Counted from the stretch's first letter, positions 16,437 to 24,328 are shown. The stretch: 33,909 nt of DNA from Pseudomonas agronomica (GCF_025917275.1 NZ_JAOSHO010000016.1:1-33909), one strand, 5' to 3'. Made by a program: numbers and translations. The notes: generated from the sequence alone by a model not told the origin.

Positions 16437-17606
16437 ATGAGCAAGATTTTTGAACCGCTGGCTTTACGCGGCGTCACCCTGCGCAACCGCTTCGTCCTCA
16501 GTCCGATGTGCCAGTACACGGCGACAGAGGGTCATGCCAGCGATTACCACGCCGTCCACTACGGACGTTTCGCTCTCGGTGGCTTCGGCCTGCTGATGGT
16601 CGAGGCTACGGCGGTCTCTCCCGAAGGACGGATCACGCACGGCGACCTGGGCCTGTGGGATGACGCTCATATACAAGGCCTGTCACGCATCACCGCTTTT
16701 GCCAAGGCCTATGGCGCAACACCTGGAATTCAGATTGGACATGCTGGACCTAAAGCCAGCATCCAACGAGCCTTTGAAGGGAACGGTCCACTGGATGAAC
16801 GCGATGCAGCACGCGGGGAACACCCTTGGGGAGTGGTGTCACCGAGCACACGCCCAGCCGCTGAGGGCTGGCTGGTGCCATCCGCGTTGGATGCAAACGG
16901 CATCGCCAAGGTACGTTCAGATTTCGTCGCTTCGGCACGACGCGCCTTGCGGGCAGGTTTTGATGTGCTGGAGCTGCACTACGCACATGGCTTCCTGCTC
17001 AATGCGTTCTTGTCACCACTGACCAACGACCGCACCGATGAATACGGTGGCGGCTTTGAGAACCGCATTCGCCTGCCTCTGGAAATCGCTCGCGAAGTGC
17101 GTGAGGTCTGGCCGCAGGACAAGCCGCTGTTCGTTCGCTTATCGGCTGTCGATGGCAGCAGCAGCGGTTGGACAATCGACGACAGTGTCGCTTTTGCCGC
17201 GGCTTTGAAGAGCGTCGGCGTCGACGTCGTTGATTGCTCGTCCGGTGGCTTCGGCGTCTATGAATACCCCAACGGCTATGGATTCCAGGTGCCGTTCGCC
17301 GCGCAGATTCGTCGCGAGGCAAAAATCGGCACCATGGCCGTGGGACTCATCAACGATCCGTGGCAAGCCGAAGCTGTGATCACGTCTGGCCAGGCCGACT
17401 TGGTAGCGCTTGGCCATGCGGCTCTGCGCAATCCACACTTTCCATTGCACGCACAGCAGACGCTAGGGGCCGTTAGCCCAGGGGCTCCGTATGCCAACTG
17501 GAATGTTCAGGTCGGCTGGTGGCTCGACCACCGCGAAAGCAAACTTCTCCAATTGGGTCCATGGGCCCCAACGGTGGACGCCGCGGCAAGTGGCCGCACG
17601 AATTGA
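16437..17606 (+). CDS. Old yellow enzyme family NADPH:flavin oxidoreductase (YqjM-like)
   Basis: This 389-residue protein has the YqjM/thermophilic-like OYE signatures. SPMCQYTA holds Cys25, the redox-tuning cysteine of this subgroup. It has QIGHAGPKAS at 100-109, HYAHGFLLNAFLSPLTN with the substrate-binding His, and RTDEYGGGFENR. A C-terminal FMN phosphate-binding region (VALGHAALRNPHFP) follows. Expected reaction: FMN-dependent reduction of activated C=C bonds in enones, nitro compounds or similar electrophiles. The usual HAGRK motif reads HAGPK (Pro105), an unusual change. It is divergent from lysR and followed 50 bp later by an NTF2-like gene, probably one operon. Such units normally respond to electrophilic or xenobiotic stress. 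Confidence 0.9.
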   Translation: MSKIFEPLALRGVTLRNRFVLSPMCQYTATEGHASDYHAVHYGRFALGGFGLLMVEATAVSPEGRITHGDLGLWDDAHIQGLSRITAFAKAYGATPGIQIGHAGPKASIQRAFEGNGPLDERDAARGEHPWGVVSPSTRPAAEGWLVPSALDANGIAKVRSDFVASARRALRAGFDVLELHYAHGFLLNAFLSPLTNDRTDEYGGGFENRIRLPLEIAREVREVWPQDKPLFVRLSAVDGSSSGWTIDDSVAFAAALKSVGVDVVDCSSGGFGVYEYPNGYGFQVPFAAQIRREAKIGTMAVGLINDPWQAEAVITSGQADLVALGHAALRNPHFPLHAQQTLGAVSPGAPYANWNVQVGWWLDHRESKLLQLGPWAPTVDAAASGRTN

Positions 17607-17656
17607 TTCCCATGCCGGCCAAAGCGGCTGGTATTTACAACGACCAGGAGTGAAAC

Positions 17657-18043
17657 ATGAGCAAGCCTACCTACGTGCACGATTATCAAGCCATCGTCGA
17701 GGTACTGAACAAATACAACGAAGGCTGCAAGCAAGCAAAAAGCGGCATCATGAAACCCGCTTTCAGCGAGCAGGCGACCATCTTCGGCGTCGATGTCGAG
17801 GGCAAGTTGGTTGGCGGTCCGATCCAAGGGCTGTTTGATGCTATCGACAACCCGCCTTTTCGCCCGTCACCCGAAGCTCAGAGTGTATTCGTCAACATCG
17901 ATATCGTGGGCACCGCTGCCAGCGCACGCATCGACACCAACGACGTCTCGGGCTTTTGCTTCACCGACTTCTTCAACCTGCTGAAGATCGAGGGCAAGTG
18001 GACCGTGGTCAGCAAGATCTACCACACCCACGTCACACCCTGA
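17657..18043 (+). CDS. NTF2-like / lumazine-binding-like protein
   Basis: This 128-residue protein is preceded by a good AGGAG site (17646-17650). It has the SnoaL/NTF2-like pattern of the Lumazine_bd_2 type (PF12893): helix YQAIVEVLNKYNEGCKQ, then ATIFGVD..G and paired strands ending FTDFFNLLKIEGKWTVVSKIYHTH. These cone-shaped folds act as small-molecule binding proteins or cofactor-free isomerases. It follows the oxidoreductase and presumably handles its product or substrate. No active-site assignment is possible. Confidence 0.8.
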   Translation: MSKPTYVHDYQAIVEVLNKYNEGCKQAKSGIMKPAFSEQATIFGVDVEGKLVGGPIQGLFDAIDNPPFRPSPEAQSVFVNIDIVGTAASARIDTNDVSGFCFTDFFNLLKIEGKWTVVSKIYHTHVTP

Positions 18044-18090
18044 CGCTGAGGCCGAAGGGTCTTCGCGCTCGGGTTTCCGGAGGCAAGGGA

Positions 18091-18156
18091 ACAGGGGAAA
18101 GACAACGTTTTGTATGTGGTTTCCTAGATTCAAACGCGAGTCTGTCCCCTCTTCTC
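18091..18156. repeat. Palindromic mini-element E6 (divergent subtype)
   Basis: GGGGAAAGACAACGTTTTG on the left pairs with CAAACGCGAGTCTGTCCCC on the right. The arms share GGGGACAGAC with E1-E5 but then read ACGTTT rather than TTATTT. It ends about 10 bp before the second copy of the 71-bp repeat. Confidence 0.55.
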
Positions 18157-18165
18157 CGCGGAAGA

Positions 18166-18236
18166 TTGGGATCGCTTGGCCAGGTTGCCAGCCCGTGTGA
18201 CAGGCCCGGGAATCTGACGCGCTGATAGGAATAGGC
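18166..18236 (+). repeat. 71-bp direct repeat, copy 2 (orphan LRR-gene 3' end)
   Basis: This is a 70/71 match to 15208-15278, including the LRR stop codon TGA and the flank beyond it, here detached from any gene. It marks the right boundary of the cassette at about 15279-18165. The single difference is silent in the LRR reading frame. Confidence 0.9.
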
Positions 18237-18317
18237 AATGCCTCAAGGCAAACCGGCATAGGTGGGCCATTTTTCGATCGTTACCATGGCCTCCTGTCTA
18301 TCCATCTGGAGTTCACC

Positions 18318-19151
18318 ATGCACGACAGGAAAACCCTATTCATCACCGGCGTGAGCAGTGGCCTGGGCAACGCCCTGGCGCAAGAAGCGCTCGCAGCAGG
18401 CCATCGTGTCATCGGCACCGTGCGCAGTGAGGCGGCGTTGCAGGCCTTCGAAGCGCTTTCCACGGAGCGTGCTCACGGCGTGATCCTGGATGTCACCGAG
18501 TTCGACCGAATAGATGGCGCAGTGGCAGCGGCAGAGGCCAGCTACGGCCCGATCGATGTGTTGGTCAACAATGCCGGTTACGGGCATGAAGGCATCTTCG
18601 AAGAATCGCCGCTGGAGGAAATGCGTCGCCAGTTCGACGTCAACGTGTTCGGCGCGGTCGCGGTGACCAAGGCGTTCGTGCCGTATTTTCGCCAGCGCCG
18701 GGCCGGCCATATCCTCAACATCACGTCCATGGGCGGCACCATTACGATGCCGGGCATTTCCTATTACTGCGCGAGCAAATTTGCCCTCGAAGGCCTCTCC
18801 GATACGCTGAGCAAGGAACTGCTACCGTTCAACATCTTCGTGACGGCCGTTGCGCCCGGATCGTTCCGCACCGATTGGGCAGGCCGGTCGATGCAGCGCA
18901 CGGCGCGGAGCATTGCCGACTACGACGCCAGTTTCGATCCGATACGCAAAGCGCGCGTGGAGAAAAGCGGCAAGCAACTGGGCGATCCTCGCAAAGCGGC
19001 GCAGGCGATGTTGCAGATCATTGCCAGCCCGACGCCGCCCGCGCACTTGCTGTTGGGCAGCGATGCACTGAACCTGGTGCGCGATAAACTCAGTCGTGCC
19101 GCCAGCGAGATTGATCAATGGGAAGCGCTGACGCGTTCGACCGACGGTTGA
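18318..19151 (+). CDS. Short-chain dehydrogenase/reductase (classical SDR)
   Basis: Start ATG 18318 has GGAG 8 bases upstream. The 277-residue protein has the classical SDR order. TGVSSGLG for the cofactor is near residue 10, NNAGYG near 87, ITSM near 135 carries the catalytic Ser, and YYCASK near 151 carries Tyr and Lys. The basic residue in TVRSE after beta-2 suggests NADPH preference. The substrate is unknown. Similar SDRs sit beside AraC regulators in proteobacteria, and here the araC gene follows after 23 bp, so the two are probably co-transcribed. Confidence 0.88.
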   Translation: MHDRKTLFITGVSSGLGNALAQEALAAGHRVIGTVRSEAALQAFEALSTERAHGVILDVTEFDRIDGAVAAAEASYGPIDVLVNNAGYGHEGIFEESPLEEMRRQFDVNVFGAVAVTKAFVPYFRQRRAGHILNITSMGGTITMPGISYYCASKFALEGLSDTLSKELLPFNIFVTAVAPGSFRTDWAGRSMQRTARSIADYDASFDPIRKARVEKSGKQLGDPRKAAQAMLQIIASPTPPAHLLLGSDALNLVRDKLSRAASEIDQWEALTRSTDG

Positions 19152-19174
19152 ACGGCCGGCAAAAGGGGGCGTCG

Positions 19175-20104
19175 ATGACTCAGGCCGCTGCGCGCATGGT
19201 GCAATTGATGGAACAGCTTGCGCCTGTCGAGGGCTACAACCTCAGCGCACTGGACGACATTCGTTTCCTTCGCTCGAACCGGCCACTGACGCGCACGCCG
19301 GTTCTTTACGAGCCGGGTATCGTGATCCTGTGCCAGGGACGCAAGCGCGGCTATCTGGGCGATGAAGTCTACGTGTACGACGCCCAGCATTACCTGGTGG
19401 TGTCCGTTCCGGTTCCGTTCACCATGGAGACCGACGCCAGCGCCGAGGAGCCCATGCTGGCGATCTACATGCGCCTCGATCTGCAACTGGCCAGCGAGCT
19501 GATGTTGCAAGTGGACGAAACCCTCGGCCCCAGCGATGCCCAGCCCAAAGGCATGTACGCCTCGCCCATGGACGATCAGCTACGCAGCTCGACGCTGCGT
19601 TTCCTGGAAGCCATGAGTCGCCCGGGCGACGCGCAAATCCTCGGGCCGTCGCTGATACGGGAAATCTACTACCGGATCCTGACCGGCGAGCAGGGCGGTT
19701 CGATGCGCGCCGCCCTCAGTCGCCAGGGGCACTTCGGCAAGATCATCCGGGCGATCCGCAAGATCCACGGCAGCTACCACGAGCATCTGGATGTCGAAAC
19801 GCTCGCCCAGGAAGCAGGCATGAGTGTGCCCAACTTTCACCTGCACTTTCGCAGCGTGACGGACGCCTCGCCCATGCAGTATTTGAAATCGACACGCCTG
19901 CACCAGGCGCGATTATTGATGCTGCGCAACACCATGAGCGCCTCGACGGCAGCTTTCAATGTCGGCTACGAAAGCGCCTCGCAATTCAGCCGCGAATTCA
20001 AGCGGATGTTCGGCAGGACGCCCCAGGCCGAGATTGAATGGATGAAGGCGACCTATGCGTTGCCTGCGCCTGTTGGTCCGTCTGTTTATGTTTCGTCGCA
20101 TTAG
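19175..20104 (+). CDS. AraC-family transcriptional regulator (AraC_N type)
   Basis: I choose ATG 19175, preceded by AGGGGG at 19164-19169; the earlier in-frame start at 19118 would overlap the SDR. The 309-residue product has an N-terminal AraC_N (PF06719) cupin-like domain (VLYEPGIVILCQGRKRGYLG; YLVVSVPVPFTMETDAS). The C-terminus has a double HTH (LDVETLAQEAGMSVPNFHLHF; AAFNVGYESASQFSREFKRMFG). It probably regulates the SDR upstream. Its last 48 bases have a diverged duplicate at 21349-21396. Confidence 0.88.
   Translation: MTQAAARMVQLMEQLAPVEGYNLSALDDIRFLRSNRPLTRTPVLYEPGIVILCQGRKRGYLGDEVYVYDAQHYLVVSVPVPFTMETDASAEEPMLAIYMRLDLQLASELMLQVDETLGPSDAQPKGMYASPMDDQLRSSTLRFLEAMSRPGDAQILGPSLIREIYYRILTGEQGGSMRAALSRQGHFGKIIRAIRKIHGSYHEHLDVETLAQEAGMSVPNFHLHFRSVTDASPMQYLKSTRLHQARLLMLRNTMSASTAAFNVGYESASQFSREFKRMFGRTPQAEIEWMKATYALPAPVGPSVYVSSH
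20057..20104 (+). repeat. araC 3' end, copy A of a diverged repeat
   Basis: The last 16 codons of araC (ALPAPVGPSVYVSSH, stop). They match 21349-21396 at 41 of 48 positions, without gaps and in the same reading frame. Confidence 0.8.
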
Positions 20105-20135
20105 AGCGGGGTGAAATCGCGCCGGTTAATACGCG

Positions 20136-20882
20136 TCAATCAGGTGCGTTCAAGGAGCGGTTCATGGCGACAATATCGGCGTGGCTTGGGTTGGGCCCGA
20201 GCCGCTCGAAGTGTTTAGGAAACTCGTCTCGTTTCGCAGCGGCTTGCCCTTTGGATGCGGTCAAAAGCGCCTTGCGCAGCGTCTCGGCGTCGTAGTCGCA
20301 GCAATAGCCTGGCGTACACGGTTGCTGTCTCCAGGACTCCTCCAGGGAACCTCCGTCCACCGGATCGAAGCCCGCTTGGTTGACCAGGGACATCACCGTT
20401 CCCTTCGCCTTGGGATCGTCGCCGGCCACTGCCGCTGCCAAGCGACCCGGTGTGCCTTGGGCACTGCCCAACCCGGCCAAGGTATAGGCCAGGATATTGT
20501 TGAAAGCCTTGATGACGGGGCGCCCAATCTGCTTCGAAACCCAAACACTTTCCGTCATCCCTTGATCAATTTCGGCAATGTTGGGGTCACGTAGGCCAGG
20601 GTAGTAATTACTCGTGTCCACCACCGGGACGCTGCCCGGTACAGCGGCAAACAGATCAGCAGGCAGTGCGCTCAACGCCGGTAGCGGTATGGATAGCACG
20701 ATCACATCCGCGCCCTCGACTGCGCCGCGAATGTCCACCGGTTCGGCGCCAATTTCTTCGGCGAATGCGCGAACGCCATCGATGCCTCGAGAGTTTGCAA
20801 CACGTATGTCGTGACCCGCTGCCTTGAATTTGCGAGCGAGGGTGCCCCCGATATTACCGGTTCCGATGATGCCGATTTTCAT
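20136..20882 (-). CDS. NAD(P)-binding reductase of the F420-oxidoreductase-like family
   Basis: Start ATG 20882 has a strong AGGAGG seven bases upstream. The 248-residue product begins MKIGIIGTGNIGGTLARKF, a Rossmann GxGxxG with an NSRG segment after beta-2 that fits NADP phosphate binding. It matches NADPH-dependent F420-reductase-like proteins (PF03807). Pseudomonads do not normally use F420, so members here probably act as NADPH reductases on other substrates. It is divergent from the hxlR-type regulator at 20985, the usual layout for HxlR-controlled oxidoreductases. It converges on araC with a 31-bp gap. Confidence 0.83.
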   Translation of the reverse strand: MKIGIIGTGNIGGTLARKFKAAGHDIRVANSRGIDGVRAFAEEIGAEPVDIRGAVEGADVIVLSIPLPALSALPADLFAAVPGSVPVVDTSNYYPGLRDPNIAEIDQGMTESVWVSKQIGRPVIKAFNNILAYTLAGLGSAQGTPGRLAAAVAGDDPKAKGTVMSLVNQAGFDPVDGGSLEESWRQQPCTPGYCCDYDAETLRKALLTASKGQAAAKRDEFPKHFERLGPNPSHADIVAMNRSLNAPD

Positions 20883-20984
20883 GGCTGAGCCTCCTGGGTC
20901 ATTTGTCTTGCACCGATTCTAGGAGGCTGGTGTGATAAGGGTAAGTACCGACCAAAAGGTGTGTAACTCACCATCGAGGAAGAA

Positions 20985-21338
20985 ATGGAACGGGAGTGGG
21001 ATTGCGGCGATCCGCAAAATCGTCGGAAATGGGCCGAGGCAACGACCGAAACGCTTCGCGTGCTGGAAGGGAAGTGGAAGATCATTATCTTGTGCCAGCT
21101 TTTCGCGGCAAAGGGCGCGCTGCGCTTCTCGGATCTGGAGAAACTGATAGAAGGGATCAACCAGAAGATGCTGATCCAACAGCTAAAACAGTTGGAAAAG
21201 GACGGCATTGTGCAGCGGACGGTGTATCCGCAAGTGCCACCGAAGGTGGAATACAGGCTCACGCCCATGGGGCATGCACTCGGGCCGTCGATCCAGGCGT
21301 TGATCGAATGGGCAGAGATGAGGCGCGATCACACCTGA
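20985..21338 (+). CDS. HxlR-family transcriptional regulator
   Basis: Start ATG 20985 is preceded by GAGGA. The 117-residue winged-helix protein has the HxlR signature: VLEGKWKIIILCQL near residue 27, GALRFSDLEKLIEGINQKML, then LKQLEKDGIVQRTVYPQVPPKVEYRLT. There is one cysteine in the HTH lead-in and another near the start (CGDP), so redox or electrophile sensing is possible, as known for some HxlR members. It is divergent from the reductase, sharing a 100-bp promoter region, and is presumably its repressor. Confidence 0.88.
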   Translation: MEREWDCGDPQNRRKWAEATTETLRVLEGKWKIIILCQLFAAKGALRFSDLEKLIEGINQKMLIQQLKQLEKDGIVQRTVYPQVPPKVEYRLTPMGHALGPSIQALIEWAEMRRDHT

Positions 21339-21348
21339 CATGGCTGTC

Positions 21349-21396
21349 GCATTGCCTGCGCCTGTTGAGCCGTCTATATATGTCTCCTCGCATTAG
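21349..21396 (+). pseudogene. Detached 3' end of a second araC allele (repeat copy B)
   Basis: Encodes ALPAPVEPSIYVSSH and a stop in the same frame as the end of the araC gene at 19175-20104, with 7 differences in 48 bases. Three of the changes are silent and one is Val to Ile. The drift therefore happened while the copy was still a working gene end. It is not a recent duplication of the neighbour. It marks the right edge of the reductase/hxlR insertion. Confidence 0.7.
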
Positions 21397-21442
21397 GGGG
21401 CCGTGGTAGCTGTGCAGAAGGGGAACCATTCCTTCAGCCACT

Positions 21443-21475
21443 AAAAGGCACTTGCGATAGTCGCTAATGCCTTTT
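21443..21475 (-). terminator. Terminator of the higBA operon
   Basis: AAAAGGCA and TGCCTTTT form a stem extended by TTGCGA/TCGCTAA. It reads into a T-rich end on the minus strand, directly after the higA stop. Confidence 0.6.
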
Positions 21476-21484
21476 ATGTAAAAG

Positions 21485-21790
21485 CTATGCGCAGTGAGGA
21501 ATTCTTTCTACTTCCTTATAAATTTGCTCCCCTTTCGCAATCTCCGCTGTACGTAAATCATACGCAGTCTGCAGGTTCAGCCAAAACTGCGCCGACGTGT
21601 CCAATGCAGCTGCCAGGCGCAAAGCGACATCCGCGCTGACGCTTCGGCGCATCAATACGATGTCATTTACCGTGGGGGCAGACACGTGCAAAGCCCTTGC
21701 AAGCGCAGCGGCCGTCAGGCCAAGCGGTTCCAGATACTCTTCCTTGAGAATTTCTCCAGGGTGTACGGGCCTCATGCCATTTTTAAACAT
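21485..21790 (-). CDS. higA: HigA-type antitoxin
   Basis: This 101-residue HTH protein has the HigA/VapI hallmark GMRPVHPGEILKEEYLEPLGLTAAALARAL followed by VSAPTVNDIVLMRRSVSADVALRLAAALDTS and FWLNLQ. It binds and neutralises HigB and represses the operon. It follows the toxin gene after 8 bp, the toxin-first order typical of higBA. Confidence 0.92.
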   Translation of the reverse strand: MFKNGMRPVHPGEILKEEYLEPLGLTAAALARALHVSAPTVNDIVLMRRSVSADVALRLAAALDTSAQFWLNLQTAYDLRTAEIAKGEQIYKEVERIPHCA

Positions 21791-21798
21791 GACTCACC

Positions 21799-22077
21799 TC
21801 AGTGATAATCTACGATTTCTACATTTTCGGGACCGTTGACGCCCCAGACAAAACAGATGCGGTACTGACCGTTGATCCGGATGCTGTGTTGGCCTTCCCT
21901 GTCGCCGTACAACTGCTCCAGCCTGTTTCCAGGCGGTGAGCGCAGATCGTTGAGATCGACTGCCGCATCGAGCATACCGAGCTTTCGCTCCACCACTGAA
22001 AGGATGGCTGTCCAGTATCGGGTTCTGCCTGTTTCAAAAAGGGTCTGGGTATCGGCGCATCTGAAGCTTCTGATCAT
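21799..22077 (-). CDS. higB: HigB-type RelE-superfamily mRNA interferase toxin
   Basis: This 92-residue protein has the HigB pattern: MIRSFRCADTQTLFETG at the start, LRSPPGNRLEQLYGDREGQHSIRINGQYRICFVW, and VEIVDYH at the end. The last His is often involved in catalysis in this family. It is predicted to cut mRNA on the ribosome. It is the first gene of the pair, with a perfect palindrome just upstream. Confidence 0.92.
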   Translation of the reverse strand: MIRSFRCADTQTLFETGRTRYWTAILSVVERKLGMLDAAVDLNDLRSPPGNRLEQLYGDREGQHSIRINGQYRICFVWGVNGPENVEIVDYH

Positions 22078-22086
22078 AGCTTAATG

Positions 22087-22105
22087 CTTAACGTTATTCG
22101 TTAAG
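22087..22105. promoter_or_regulatory. Probable HigA operator
   Basis: CTTAACG-TTATT-CGTTAAG is a perfect 7-bp inverted repeat with a 5-bp spacer, starting 10 bp upstream of the higB start codon, where autoregulation of the operon would act. Confidence 0.65.
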
Positions 22106-22170
22106 GCGAGTCTACATCGTTTGCTGAGATACTCAACCGCTTGCTGGGGCCATGTGTCGGGGAATCAGTT

Positions 22171-23049
22171 TCAACAATCCCTCAACTTCGCCCAGAACTC
22201 CTCAGCCGATGGGCTGATGGCACCCGTTGGGCGAGTGAGATGAATGTCCAACGGGATATCCCAGCTTTCGTCGAGGGCTCGTACCAGGCGTCCGTCGGCG
22301 ACCTCCTGCTCGGTCAGGCTGCTTGGCAGCCAGGCCACACCTTTGTTTTCCAGCGCCATGGACATGAGCACCGCTGCGAGGTGGCTGCTGAACAGCGGCT
22401 TGAGGTGCAGGAACTCGTCCTTGCCCTGGAGTCGATGAGCGACGATGCGCCCCAGCCCGGACTCTTGGGTATACGCCAGGTACGGCAGCGATGCGGGCGC
22501 ATTGCCAAAGTTCGCAGAAGCGCTCGCCAGTGGGACGAGTACATCCTCGCCGACCTTTTTGCCCATGAACTGATCAGGGGCCAACAGCGGCGGAACATCC
22601 GGATGGCGATGGCACAGCAGGAACTGCACCTGGCCCTGGATCAGCATCTGCTCACAGGCCGCCATGCTATCGGAATGCAGTCGCACCGCCTCGATGGGGG
22701 CACCGTTCTCCGTGCTTCTCAACCACTTCGGAAAAAACGTGAACGACAGCGAATGGGTGGCCGCGAATTGCAGCGTCTTGATCGCCATGCCTGCCACTTC
22801 CTGGGCGTCGCTGCGCATGCGATACAAGCGCCTGGCCGTCTCCTGGGCACTGGGTAAAATCTGCTTCCCTGCCTCGGTCAGCGTGGCACCTTGTGGCGTG
22901 CGAACGAACAATTCCACACCCATCCAGTTTTCCAGTGCGCGGACTCTGCGGCTGAACGCCGGTTGAGTCACGTGGCGCGCTTCAGCGGCGCGAACAAAGC
23001 TGCCGTACTCCGCCAACGCTGAAAAATCTTCTAGCCAAACGAGTTCCAA
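22171..23049 (-). CDS. LysR-family regulator divergent from the tartrate genes
   Basis: I choose TTG 23049 over TTG 23055. AGGAGG (23058-23063) lies 8 bases before the first and only 2 bases before the second, and the family usually begins MELxWLEDF. The product is 292 residues with HTH LEDFSALAEYGSFVRAAEARHVTQPAFSRRVRALE, then a substrate-binding domain. It is divergent from D-tartrate dehydratase with a 99-bp shared gap, so it is the likely regulator of tartrate use. The last visible residues (WAKLRDC) give a normal-length C-terminus. Confidence 0.87.
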   Translation of the reverse strand: MELVWLEDFSALAEYGSFVRAAEARHVTQPAFSRRVRALENWMGVELFVRTPQGATLTEAGKQILPSAQETARRLYRMRSDAQEVAGMAIKTLQFAATHSLSFTFFPKWLRSTENGAPIEAVRLHSDSMAACEQMLIQGQVQFLLCHRHPDVPPLLAPDQFMGKKVGEDVLVPLASASANFGNAPASLPYLAYTQESGLGRIVAHRLQGKDEFLHLKPLFSSHLAAVLMSMALENKGVAWLPSSLTEQEVADGRLVRALDESWDIPLDIHLTRPTGAISPSAEEFWAKLRDC

Positions 23050-23148
23050 GGGCAATGCCTCCTGTGCATGGGGCGCGGCATTATTAGCATTGGGCGGGTG
23101 TCATCGCAAAGCATAACGTGGGGCCATCAACAACAAGAGGAACCCGCC

Positions 23149-24318
23149 ATGCGTATCGTCGACATCCGTGAAAAAACCGTTTCCATTGCCTCGCCGATTG
23201 CCAATGCCTACATCGATTTTTCCAAGATGACCTGCTCGGTCGTCGCTGTCGTCACGGATGTGATTCGCGAAGGTAAACCGGTCATCGGCTACGGTTTCAA
23301 CTCCAACGGTCGTTATGGCCAAGGCGCTTTGATGCGTGACCGTTTCCTCGCGCGCATCACCGAAGCCGACCCTGAGTCGCTGATCGATAAAGAAAACAAT
23401 AACCTTGATCCGTTCGCCATCTGGAAAGCCCTGATGACCAACGAGAAACCCGGCGGCCATGGCGAGCGCTCCGTTGCCGTGGGCACCATCGACATGGCCG
23501 TCTGGGACGCCGTCGCCAAGATCGAAGGCAAGCCGTTGTATCGCCTGTTGGCTGACCGTTACCGCAGCGGCATGGCCGACGACAAAGTCTGGGTCTACGC
23601 CGCCGGTGGTTACTACTACCCAGGCAAGGACGACGCCAAGCTTCAGGACGAGATGCGCAGCTACCTGGATCGCGGCTACGACGTGGTCAAGATGAAGATC
23701 GGCGCAGCACCTCTGGCTGATGATATTCGGCGAATCGAATCGGTCATCAAGGTGGTCGGCGACGGTCGCCGCCTGGCTGTGGACGCCAACGGTCGCTTTG
23801 ACCAGGACACCGCCATTGCTTACGCCGAGGCTCTGAAACCCTACAACCTTTTCTGGTACGAAGAAGCAGGCGATCCCCTCGACTACGCCTTGCAGGCTGA
23901 GCTGGCCAAGCACTACGACCTGCCGATGGCCACCGGCGAAAACCTGTTTTCCCATCAAGACGCCCGCAACCTGCTGCGCCATGGCGGCATGCGTCCTGAC
24001 CGAGACTACGTCCAGTTCGACTGCGCGCTGTCCTACGGCCTGGTCGAGTACATGCGCACCCTGAAGGTGATGGAAGAGATGGGCTGGTCTTCGCGTCGAG
24101 TCGTTCCGCACGGGGGGCATCAGATGTCCCTGAATATCGCCGCGGGCCTGCACCTGGGCGGTAACGAATCCTATCCCGATGTGTTCCAGCCGTTCGGCGG
24201 GTTTGCCGACGGGATTCGCGTGGAAAACGGCTACGTGGGGCTGCCGGACATCCCGGGTGTCGGCTTCGAAGCCAAGTCCGCCTTGTACGCCGTCATGCGC
24301 GAATTGGGCGAGGGCTGA
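23149..24318 (+). CDS. tarD: D(-)-tartrate dehydratase (mandelate racemase/enolase superfamily)
   Basis: Start ATG 23149 has AAGAGG upstream; the in-frame longer start at 23068 has no site. The 389-residue protein has the enolase-superfamily active site. KMK (Lys181, Lys183) and Asp212 in DANGRF are present, then Glu in YEEAGDP and Glu in GENLF as metal ligands. His in VVPHGGHQ is the general acid/base. The overall sequence, notably NAYIDFSKM near the start and NEKPGGHGERSVAVGTIDMAVWD, matches what I know of TarD of Bradyrhizobium (EC 4.2.1.81). Expected reaction: Mg2+-dependent dehydration of D-tartrate to oxaloacetate. It is followed by a dctA-type transporter, and a lysR gene is divergent. 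Confidence 0.88.
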   Translation: MRIVDIREKTVSIASPIANAYIDFSKMTCSVVAVVTDVIREGKPVIGYGFNSNGRYGQGALMRDRFLARITEADPESLIDKENNNLDPFAIWKALMTNEKPGGHGERSVAVGTIDMAVWDAVAKIEGKPLYRLLADRYRSGMADDKVWVYAAGGYYYPGKDDAKLQDEMRSYLDRGYDVVKMKIGAAPLADDIRRIESVIKVVGDGRRLAVDANGRFDQDTAIAYAEALKPYNLFWYEEAGDPLDYALQAELAKHYDLPMATGENLFSHQDARNLLRHGGMRPDRDYVQFDCALSYGLVEYMRTLKVMEEMGWSSRRVVPHGGHQMSLNIAAGLHLGGNESYPDVFQPFGGFADGIRVENGYVGLPDIPGVGFEAKSALYAVMRELGEG

Positions 24319-24328
24319 CAGCCCCGAG

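Noticed and set aside
22141..22857. A 238-codon plus-strand frame opposite the LysR gene
   Set aside because: Shadow frame rich in Gln, Arg and His; the LysR frame carries all family motifs.
23101..24153. A 350-codon minus-strand frame opposite tarD
   Set aside because: The plus strand encodes a complete enolase-superfamily enzyme; the antisense frame has no recognisable feature.
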